A stretch of 12,381 nt of DNA from an uncultured Collinsella sp. Its GTDB lineage: Bacteria; Actinomycetota; Coriobacteriia; Coriobacteriales; Coriobacteriaceae. The notes beneath the pieces are model-generated. The model ran no database searches, was not told the origin of the DNA, and was given only the letters and a program-made list of their open reading frames with translations. Made by a program: the position numbers and the translations under genes. Shown one piece after another: positions 6,818 to 12,381 of the stretch (the stretch's first letter is position 1; each line of letters opens with the position of its first letter). The stretch spans positions 1-12,381 of the forward strand of contig CAJLLB010000055.1 in NCBI GenBank assembly GCA_905207425.1, given 5' to 3'.

Positions 6818-6867
6818 TCGGATACGAGTGCTAACGAAAGAAAAACAGCCTATGACTACTACTCGAT

Positions 6868-6897
6868 TTGACTTTTCAGGTTGAGTCTTTGTATATC
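6868..6897 (+). promoter_or_regulatory. Probable promoter of agaS
   Basis: TTGACT (6868-6873) matches five of six -35 consensus bases. TATATC (6892-6897) follows after an 18-base spacer as a -10 element. Transcription would start near 6904, leaving a leader of about 25 bases before ATG 6929. This agrees with the change to strongly biased codon use at agaS. Confidence 0.45.
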
Positions 6898-6928
6898 AGG
6901 CAATTTAGTAAAGAAAGAGGTATTAGAA

Positions 6929-8095
6929 ATGTTCGAGAAGAGTGTCGAGGAGCTCACCGAGCTCGGCGCCCAGATCACCACGGCCGAGATTGCTCAGCAG
7001 CCCGAGCTTTGGCGTGATACGCTCAACATCTATCGCGAGAACAAGGAGGCCATCGAGGCCTTCCTGGCCGAGGCTCGCGCTATGGGCGAGGGTCGTCTGT
7101 CCGTTGTCTTCACCGGTGCCGGTACGTCCGACTACGTTGGCGATACCTGCGCCCCGTACCTGCGTCACGCTGGCAACACTGATCTCTACGACTTTAAGCC
7201 CATCGCCACGACCGACATCGTGAGCGCCCCGCGCGACTTCCTGCGCGCCGAGGATCCCACGCTCGTGGTTTCCTTTGCCCGTTCTGGCAACAGCCCCGAG
7301 AGCCTTGCCGCCGTTGCCGTTGCCAAGGAGCTCGTCCACAACGTCAAGTTCCTCAACATCACCTGCGCTCCCGAGGGCAAGCTCGCCGTCGAGTCTGCCG
7401 ATGATCCCAATGCGCTGACGCTGCTCATTCCGCGCGCCAACGACAAGGGCTTCGCCATGACTGGCTCTTATTCCTGCATGACCCTGCTCTCCACCCTTAT
7501 TTTCGACACTGCCTCTGACGAGCAGAAGGCCGAGTGGGTCGAGACGATTGCCAAGATGGGCGAGGAGGTCATCTCTCGTGAGTCTGAGATCGCCGATTAC
7601 CTGGCTGGCGACTTCAGCCGCGTGACCTACTTGGGTTCTGGCTCCTTTGGTGGCCTTGCCCAGGAGAGCCAGCTCAAGATCCTCGAGCTCGCTCACGGTC
7701 TGGTCGCTACTTCCTACGACACCTCCATGGGCTATCGTCACGGACCCAAGTCCTTCGTCGACGATAAGACGCTCGTCTTCGTGTTCGTCAACAACGACGC
7801 CTACACCCGTCAGTACGACATCGACATCCTCAACGAGATCGGTGGCGACGAAATCGCTCAGCACACCATCGCCGTTCAGCAGGAAGGTGCTACCGTCTAT
7901 GAGGGTGAGTCCTTCACCTTTAAGGGCTACGAAGCGCTTCCCGAGGGCTACCTCGCTCTGCCGTTCGTGATGTTTGCCCAGGCCATCAGCCTGCTCAACT
8001 CCGTGCGCGTGGGCAACACGCCCGATACGCCGAGCCCCACCGGCACGGTCAACCGCGTGGTCAAGGGCGTGACGATTCACCCCTTCACCGCTTAA
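6929..8095 (+). CDS. agaS: AgaS-type SIS-domain sugar-phosphate isomerase/deaminase
   Basis: Cytoplasmic enzyme of 388 residues expected to convert D-galactosamine-6-phosphate to D-tagatose-6-phosphate with release of ammonia. Two SIS domains are visible. The first has FTGAGTSDYVGD (61-72) and SFARSGNSPES (115-125). The second has YLGSGSFGGLAQESQLKILEL (234-254) and YRHGPKSF (269-276). The C-terminal NTPDTPSPTGTVNRVVKGVTIH block is characteristic of AgaS rather than GlmS or simple SIS proteins. An upstream in-frame TTG at 6881 exists, but AAAGAGG at 6914-6920 supports ATG 6929, which gives the normal family length. It has its own likely promoter and a strong terminator, so it can be made independently. 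Codon use is that of a highly expressed gene. Deaminase activity is known for family members; the substrate here is inferred. Confidence 0.9.
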   Translation: MFEKSVEELTELGAQITTAEIAQQPELWRDTLNIYRENKEAIEAFLAEARAMGEGRLSVVFTGAGTSDYVGDTCAPYLRHAGNTDLYDFKPIATTDIVSAPRDFLRAEDPTLVVSFARSGNSPESLAAVAVAKELVHNVKFLNITCAPEGKLAVESADDPNALTLLIPRANDKGFAMTGSYSCMTLLSTLIFDTASDEQKAEWVETIAKMGEEVISRESEIADYLAGDFSRVTYLGSGSFGGLAQESQLKILELAHGLVATSYDTSMGYRHGPKSFVDDKTLVFVFVNNDAYTRQYDIDILNEIGGDEIAQHTIAVQQEGATVYEGESFTFKGYEALPEGYLALPFVMFAQAISLLNSVRVGNTPDTPSPTGTVNRVVKGVTIHPFTA

Positions 8096-8113
8096 TCGCG
8101 TCCCTCTGTAAGG

Positions 8114-8155
8114 GCGCCCGTCCGCTCATAACGGCGGGCGGGCGCTTTTTGTTTT
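8114..8155 (+). terminator. Rho-independent terminator after agaS
   Basis: GCGCCCGTCCG (from 8114) pairs with CGGGCGGGCGC-type bases ending at 8145 across a TCATAA-containing loop, followed by TTTTTGTTTT. It lies 18 bases past the agaS stop and 56 bases before nagA. The deacetylase therefore depends on read-through or on a promoter in the short remaining gap, where no convincing one was seen. Confidence 0.85.
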
Positions 8156-8211
8156 ACCTGAGCTGGGTATAGCATCACCACAGTCAACTGCTTTAGAAGC
8201 AAGGAGTGCAT

Positions 8212-9381
8212 ATGAGCACGTACGCAATTAAGGCTGACAAGTTCTTCTTGCCGGCAGGCCCGCAACTGGGCGGCTATCTTATGGTCGAGGATGGCGTCTT
8301 TAGCGCCTGGCAGGCCGACGAGCCCTCTTGCGAGATTAAGGACTACACGGGGTCGTGGATCGCACCGGGTATGGTCGATACTCACATCCATGGCTTCTAC
8401 AACCACTCAACTACCGATAATGATCCCGAGGGCATCGATATCAGCTCGACCGAGCTCGCCCGTCGCGGTACCACCAGCTGGCTGCCCACGACGTTCACCG
8501 ATGGCGTCGAGCAGATCAAGGACGCCTGCGCCGCCATCGCTCAGGCGGACGAGGGTCGCGGCCCCGACTTCTGCGGTGCCCGCATTCAGGGCATCTACCT
8601 GGAGGGCCCCTTCTTTACCATGAAGCACGTGGGCGCGCAGAACCCCGCTTACCTCATCAATCCCTCCGAGGAGATCTTTGATCAGTGGCAGGAGGCTGCG
8701 GGTGGTCGCATCGTTAAGAGCGCCATGGCGGCCGAGCGCGACGGTGCCGCTGCTTATGCGGCTGCTCTGAACGCCAAGGGTGTGGTGACCAGCATCGGTC
8801 ACTCCGACGCCACCTACGATGAGTGCATCGCCGCCATCAACGCCGGTGCCAGCTGCTTTACGCATACCTATAACGGTCAGCGCGGGCTGCATCACCGTGA
8901 GCCCGGTGTCGTGGGCGCTGCCATGTCCACGCCCGAGACCTACGCCGAGATCATCTGTGACGGCAAGCACGTTAACCCTGCCGCCATCAAGGCGCTGCTG
9001 CAGGCAAAGGGCTGGCAACACACGGTGCTCATCACTGACTGCCTGGGCTGCGGCGGCATGCCCGAGGGCAGCTACACCAGTGGTGGCATGGACGTCATCA
9101 TGAAGGACAACCTGTGCTGGCTCGCCGACGGCAAGAGCATTGCCGGCTCGGTGCTCACGCTTGCCCAGGGCGTCAAGAACATCGTCGACTGGGGCATCGC
9201 CAGCGCCGATATCGCCATTCGCATGGCAACCGAGGTGCCGGCTCGCTCTGCGCACATCGAGGATAAGTGCGGCAGCATCATGCCGGGTCGCGACGCCGAC
9301 TTTGTCGTGTTCGACCATGAGCTCACCCTCGTCGAGACGTATGTTGGCGGCCAGAGCGTCGGCAACGCCTTTACCGAGTAA
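8212..9381 (+). CDS. nagA: N-acetylhexosamine-6-phosphate deacetylase (NagA/AgaA)
   Basis: Amidohydrolase of 389 residues that removes acetate from N-acetylglucosamine-6-P or N-acetylgalactosamine-6-P before deamination. Metal and active-site residues are in place: VDTHIHG with His58 and His60, YLEGPFF with Glu131, SIGHSDATYDE with His197, FTHTYNGQRGLHH with His218, and LITDCLGCGG with the catalytic Asp276. The C-terminal DKCGSIMPGRDADFVVFD block is the usual closing beta-strand region. ATG 8212 is chosen over the in-frame GTG at 8206 because AAGGAG (8201-8206) sits five bases ahead of it. It follows agaS past a terminator. The partner AgaS suggests the galactosamine branch (AgaA), but NagA and AgaA are too alike to tell apart here. 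A decayed copy of this gene's 3' end lies at 12091-12244. Confidence 0.93.
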   Translation: MSTYAIKADKFFLPAGPQLGGYLMVEDGVFSAWQADEPSCEIKDYTGSWIAPGMVDTHIHGFYNHSTTDNDPEGIDISSTELARRGTTSWLPTTFTDGVEQIKDACAAIAQADEGRGPDFCGARIQGIYLEGPFFTMKHVGAQNPAYLINPSEEIFDQWQEAAGGRIVKSAMAAERDGAAAYAAALNAKGVVTSIGHSDATYDECIAAINAGASCFTHTYNGQRGLHHREPGVVGAAMSTPETYAEIICDGKHVNPAAIKALLQAKGWQHTVLITDCLGCGGMPEGSYTSGGMDVIMKDNLCWLADGKSIAGSVLTLAQGVKNIVDWGIASADIAIRMATEVPARSAHIEDKCGSIMPGRDADFVVFDHELTLVETYVGGQSVGNAFTE

Positions 9382-9385
9382 CGAT

Positions 9386-9425
9386 AGAAAAAGACGGCGG
9401 GCCCGAATCTGCTCGGACCCGCCGT
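9386..9425. terminator. Shared terminator between convergent nagA and flavodoxin genes
   Basis: ACGGCGGGCCCGA (9394-9406) pairs with TCGGACCCGCCGT (9413-9425) around six bases, with one mismatch. On the - strand the stem is followed by CTTTTTCTAT, a proper U-tract for the flavodoxin gene. On the + strand the T-run is poor, so termination of nagA is less certain. Confidence 0.75.
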
Positions 9426-9456
9426 ATGGGTTAAACGCTCAAAAGCACCTTCACAG

Positions 9457-10041
9457 TTACAGTTTGTTGGCGATCTTCTTTGCCGTGCGCTTAACGCCGG
9501 CCACCAGACCTCCCGCAGGATGCTCCTTCTCGTATGCTAGGCGCTTTTCGCGCTTGGCGTACTCTTCGACGATGATGTCGCCATACTCGTCTTCGATCTT
9601 GTCGAAGAAGTCGACGGCGCCCTTAATTTCCTCAGCGGTTGGGTGTCCCTTTTGGACACCGCCGGTGAGTTTGAACGGCCCCCACGTATCAAAGCCGGGG
9701 CAGCCGTAGACACCCATAAAGATGGCCTGCCTCATGCGGCAGATGCCATCGATATCCTTGCCGTACCACTTGTTTTTGCCACCGTAGGTCATAAGGCCAA
9801 ACACCTTGTCCTGCGGCTGCAGCACGTTAGTGAGCACGCGTGCCATGTCCTTGTCGATCTCGGAGTAATAGATGCCCGTGGCGACACCGATCAGATGGTA
9901 TTCGTGCAGGTCGGGATACTCGTTTTTACCGAGCGTCTTTACATCGAGGGTATCGATCTCGGGGTGCGCCTCAACGATGGCGTCCACGAGCTTTTTCGTA
10001 TTGCCGTGGTGGCGCGAGGCGTAGAGGATGATGGTTCGCAT
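9457..10041 (-). CDS. Flavodoxin-like FMN protein
   Basis: Cytoplasmic protein of 194 residues with a flavodoxin fold, expected to bind FMN and take part in electron transfer or an NAD(P)H-linked reduction. The N-terminal strand and phosphate loop are ILYASRHHGNTKKLVDAI (5-22), ending in the GNT of the flavodoxin loop. FGLMTYGGKNKWYG (81-94) and the later GFDTWGPFKLTGGVQKGHP (116-134) resemble flavodoxin-domain proteins of gut anaerobes. The C-terminus is basic. A GAAAGG site seven bases before ATG 10041 supports the start; the frame stays open upstream to 10197 but without a better signal. It is the only - strand gene and lies between nagA and the epimerase gene, with no obvious tie to the sugar pathway. 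The precise partner is unknown. Confidence 0.85.
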   Translation of the reverse strand: MRTIILYASRHHGNTKKLVDAIVEAHPEIDTLDVKTLGKNEYPDLHEYHLIGVATGIYYSEIDKDMARVLTNVLQPQDKVFGLMTYGGKNKWYGKDIDGICRMRQAIFMGVYGCPGFDTWGPFKLTGGVQKGHPTAEEIKGAVDFFDKIEDEYGDIIVEEYAKREKRLAYEKEHPAGGLVAGVKRTAKKIANKL

Positions 10042-10196
10042 AAGAAGGCCTTTCAGCTGTAATGACGTCAATGTCTGTATGGTACCCCGTTGCATGGCTG
10101 GGATACCGGACGCATCGATGAACGTGCGGGTTTGTCCTTCGGTCAGGGCCGAGACAGGTACTTGCGAGCAAAAGCAGTTGTTCGAAAGGATGGGCA

Positions 10197-11078
10197 ATGG
10201 AATACGCTCTCTCCAACGATTCGATTTCTATTAGGGTGTCCACGGCCGGCGGCTCGTTTACCTCGATTGAGGCCGATGGTCGCGAGTATTTGTGGCAGGG
10301 CGATCCCGCCGTGTGGTCCGGCCAGGCGCCGATTTGCTTCCCGATTTGCGGAGGCTTGCGTGACAACAGCGCCATGACGTTTGCCGGGCATCATGTAAAG
10401 CTCGCTCGCCACGGGTTTGCGCGCAAGCAGGAGTGGAAGCTGCTGAGCCAAGGCGAGAACGAGCTGGCGATGTGCCTGGCTTCGGAGGATAACGCCGCGC
10501 TGCTGAGCGATTATCCGTACCCGTTTAAGCTTGTCGCTCGTTATACGCTCGAGGCCGCTGCCGTGCGCGTTTCCTATGAGGTGACCAACGAGGGAACCGA
10601 GGACATGCCGTTCTTTATCGGCGGTCATCCCGGCTTTAGGTGCCCGCTCGACGAGGGCGAGGCCTATACGGACTACGAGTTGCGCTTCGAGAAGGACGAG
10701 GCTGCGGAGCTTTGCACCGCCGTACCCTCGACCGGATTGATTGATGTGGCTAACCGCTCCAAGAACCCTATGGTGGGAAAGACGCTACCCCTGTCGCATG
10801 AGCTCTTCGATTTTGCGGAGACCATCTTTGACGTGCTCGAGAGCCGTCAGGTCACGCTTTCCAAGAAGGGCGAGGACAAGGGCGTTCGCTTGAGCTTTGA
10901 GGGTTTCCCGTATCTCATTGTGTGGAGTAAGCCCGAGGGCGATTTTGTGGCAGTTGAGCCCTGGGGTGGCCTTTCGACCTGTTCCGATGAGGACGACGTG
11001 CTTGAGCATAAGCGCGGCTGCCTTGTCGCCAAGCCCAAGGAGACCGTCGTTCGCTCGTTCACGATTGAGATTCTGTAA
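10197..11078 (+). CDS. Aldose 1-epimerase family protein (GalM/LacX-like)
   Basis: Cytoplasmic beta-sandwich enzyme of 293 residues, expected to interconvert alpha and beta anomers of galactose or a related sugar or sugar phosphate. Candidate active-site residues are His72 (in ARHGFAR), His144 (in GGHPGFRCPL) and Glu254 (in VAVEPWGG). These match the two histidines and the glutamate of the GalM superfamily. It is shorter than classical GalM and resembles the LacX branch found with lactose/tagatose-6-P genes. GAAAGGA at 10184-10190, six bases ahead, fixes the start. It diverges from the flavodoxin gene across 155 bases in which I see no clear promoter. A PfkB kinase follows after 59 bases, probably in one operon. 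pneumococcal bgaC loci also carry a galM. Substrate not determined. Confidence 0.85.
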   Translation: MEYALSNDSISIRVSTAGGSFTSIEADGREYLWQGDPAVWSGQAPICFPICGGLRDNSAMTFAGHHVKLARHGFARKQEWKLLSQGENELAMCLASEDNAALLSDYPYPFKLVARYTLEAAAVRVSYEVTNEGTEDMPFFIGGHPGFRCPLDEGEAYTDYELRFEKDEAAELCTAVPSTGLIDVANRSKNPMVGKTLPLSHELFDFAETIFDVLESRQVTLSKKGEDKGVRLSFEGFPYLIVWSKPEGDFVAVEPWGGLSTCSDEDDVLEHKRGCLVAKPKETVVRSFTIEIL

Positions 11079-11137
11079 TTCCGTTTTGTCGACTCGTATC
11101 GCGAGGCACAAGGAGCCTGCGAGATAAGGAGCTAAAA

Positions 11138-12073
11138 ATGATCCTCACCGTTACGATGAACCCGTCTGTCGATACGCGCTATCAGCTCGATGAGCTCGTT
11201 ATCGACGACGTCAACCGTGTGACGCCCGAAAAGACCGCCGGCGGCAAGGGCCTCAACGTGGCCCGTGTACTGGGTCAGCTGGGCGACGACGTTGTGGCAA
11301 CCGGTCTGCTCGGCGGCCACATGGGCGCCTACATGGCCGAGCTCATGGATGCCAACGGCATTAAGAATGATTTTGTACCCATCAAGGGCGAGACTCGCAT
11401 TTGCCTCAACATCCTCCACGCCGGCAACCAGACCGAGCTGCTCGAGAGCGGTCCGACGATTGCCCCTGAGGAGCTCGATGCCTTTACCGCCAAGTTTACC
11501 GAGCTTGCGAGCAAGGCCGATGTCGTTACCATCTCGGGTTCGCTGCCCCGCGGCGTCGAGGCGGACTACTACGCCAAGATCACGGGCATTGCCGAGAACG
11601 CCGGCGCCAAGGTGCTGCTCGATACCTCGGGTGCTTCGCTCGAGGCCGCCCTTAAGTCCGAAATTAAGCCCGAGCTGGTCAAGCCTAACCTGACCGAGAT
11701 CAACGGCCTTCTGGGCACGAGCTTTACCACCGACGATGTGGACGAGCTCCGCGCCGCGCTCGCCTCTGATGCCCGCTTCTCCGATATCCCCTGGGTCGTC
11801 GTGTCCATGGGCGCTGCCGGCTCCGTTGGCTTCCACAATGGCCGTGCGTTCCGCGCAAAGACGCCCGATATCCCTGCCGTTAACGCTACGGGCTCTGGTG
11901 ACTCCACCATCGCAGGCTTCGCACATGCCATCGCTGCCGGCGCAGACGACGAAACCGTGCTGCGTACCGCCAACACCTGCGGTAAGCTCAACGCTATGGA
12001 TCCCATGACCGGCCATCTGGTCATGGATCGTTGGGACGAGGTCTACAACGGCGTTGTCGTGACCGAGCTGTAA
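11138..12073 (+). CDS. PfkB-family hexose-phosphate kinase (LacC / 1-phosphofructokinase type)
   Basis: Cytoplasmic kinase of 311 residues. The N-terminal ILTVTMNPSVDTRYQLD and GGKGLNVARVLGQLG (35-49) are the first PfkB signature of the LacC/FruK group. TISGSLPRGV (131-140) and KPNLTEINGLLG (182-193) are group-typical. The second signature NATGSGDSTIAGF (249-261) contains the catalytic base Asp255. AAGGAG at 11126-11131 with a six-base spacer fixes the start. The group includes tagatose-6-phosphate kinase (LacC) and 1-phosphofructokinase (FruK), which are hard to separate by eye. AgaS in the same locus makes tagatose-6-P, so the LacC role is favoured. No PTS fructose gene is adjacent, which argues against FruK. 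No tagatose-bisphosphate aldolase follows. It probably shares a transcript with the epimerase gene. Confidence 0.88.
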   Translation: MILTVTMNPSVDTRYQLDELVIDDVNRVTPEKTAGGKGLNVARVLGQLGDDVVATGLLGGHMGAYMAELMDANGIKNDFVPIKGETRICLNILHAGNQTELLESGPTIAPEELDAFTAKFTELASKADVVTISGSLPRGVEADYYAKITGIAENAGAKVLLDTSGASLEAALKSEIKPELVKPNLTEINGLLGTSFTTDDVDELRAALASDARFSDIPWVVVSMGAAGSVGFHNGRAFRAKTPDIPAVNATGSGDSTIAGFAHAIAAGADDETVLRTANTCGKLNAMDPMTGHLVMDRWDEVYNGVVVTEL

Positions 12074-12090
12074 GAGCTTGGGCGTCGGCC

Positions 12091-12244
12091 CCGGCATTGC
12101 TTGCTAGCTCATGTCGACGACAAGTGCAGTAGCATTATGCCGGGGCGCGACGCCGGCTTTGTCGTGTTCAGTCCCGACCTTACCCTGGTCGAGACGTAGA
12201 CGTATGTGGGCGGCAACAGCTTTGGTAATGCGTTTGCTGAGTAG
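12091..12244 (+). pseudogene. Decayed 3' fragment of a second nagA-type gene
   Basis: From 12113 the frame reads VDDKCSSIMPGRDAGFVVF, then SPDLTLVET, a stop, TYVGGNSFGNAFAE and a final stop at 12242-12244. This aligns residue by residue with the last 41 residues of the intact deacetylase ending at 9381. A six-base insertion (TAGACG, 12197-12202), apparently a slip duplication of ACGTAG, brings in the internal stop. Upstream, 12091-12112 still resembles the matching nagA bases but is shifted by about one base and has a TAG. No start codon or N-terminal part is present, so this is a remnant of a lost gene. It lies 17 bases after the kinase and 32 bases before a yhcH-like gene. Confidence 0.88.
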
Positions 12245-12276
12245 CCGCCACGGAAACGATCCGAGAGGGGATTTAG

Positions 12277-12381
12277 ATGATTTACGGTGCACTGGGCGAT
12301 ATCGAGGAGTATCGCGGAATGCTCAAGGGCCTCGATGTACTGATCGACTGGCTCGAGGAGAACGACCCGGCGGAGCTCGAG
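12277..12381 (+). CDS. N-terminal start of a YhcH/YjgK/YiaL (EbgC-like) family protein, partial
   Basis: Thirty-five codons are visible before the window ends. GAGAGGGG (12263-12270) precedes ATG 12277 by six bases. The peptide begins MIYGALGDIEEYRGMLKGLD, matching the family's usual MI(F/Y)G-x-L-x-(D/E) start followed by a helix of about 20 residues. Family members are cupin-fold proteins of about 150 residues associated with sialic acid, galactoside and amino-sugar catabolism, with a proposed role in anomer handling. It sits directly after the nagA remnant and in the same direction as the kinase, so it may be its distal operon partner. The C-terminal piece at 1-116 may be a paralogue. Confidence 0.65.
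   Translation, partial: MIYGALGDIEEYRGMLKGLDVLIDWLEENDPAELE

Noticed and set aside
8164..8181. GGTATAGCATCACC upstream of nagA as a dre operator
   Set aside because: It has a good left half-site, but the right half is displaced by four bases, so the two-fold symmetry is lost.
1..12381. CRISPR array, tRNA, rRNA, insertion sequence or attachment site
   Set aside because: No regularly spaced repeats, cloverleaf, rRNA-like sequence, transposase or paired terminal repeats were seen on either strand.

Overview
The window reads as a sugar-catabolism locus from a gut actinobacterium of the Coriobacteriia, most likely Collinsella or a close relative. That placement is an inference from protein style and codon use and was not tested by a search. 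Nearly all genes run on the + strand. The core has the same gene content as loci known for galacto-N-biose / lacto-N-biose (Gal-beta-1,3-GalNAc / Gal-beta-1,3-GlcNAc) and amino-sugar uptake in Firmicutes: the pneumococcal bgaC-PTS-agaS-galM region and the gnb cluster of Lactobacillus casei.

Layout. 1-116 is the 3' end of a probable YhcH/EbgC-family gene, closed by a strong terminator (179-226). 227-602 is an AT-richer non-coding leader with a GntR-type operator-like palindrome (367-378). 603-4673 is the first transcription block: a GH35 beta-galactosidase (bgaC-like), then mannose-family PTS IIB, IIC and IID, ended by a terminator (4716-4776). 4862-6817 holds an unrecognised membrane-anchored TPR-like protein, PTS IIA and a GntR/HutC regulator. 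6929-8095 is an AgaS-type SIS-domain isomerase/deaminase with its own likely promoter and a strong terminator (8114-8155). 8212-9381 is an N-acetylhexosamine-6-phosphate deacetylase (nagA/agaA). A flavodoxin-like gene (9457-10041) lies on the - strand and converges with nagA on a shared terminator. It is divergent from an aldose-1-epimerase-like gene (10197-11078), which is followed by a PfkB sugar-phosphate kinase (11138-12073). 12091-12244 is a decayed C-terminal fragment of a second nagA. The window ends in the first 35 codons of a YhcH/EbgC-family gene.

How the genes work together (inference): the PTS imports and phosphorylates an amino-sugar-containing disaccharide or a free HexNAc. The cytoplasmic GH35 enzyme splits off galactose. 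The deacetylase removes acetate from HexNAc-6-P. AgaS converts galactosamine-6-P to tagatose-6-P. The PfkB kinase makes the bisphosphate. The epimerase and YhcH-type proteins may speed anomer conversion. No tagatose-bisphosphate aldolase is present in the window, so the last step must be encoded elsewhere.

The points most worth a second look are the TPR-like membrane protein inside the PTS gene set, the nagA remnant beside yhcH, the operator-like site, and the uneven codon and base composition along one pathway.
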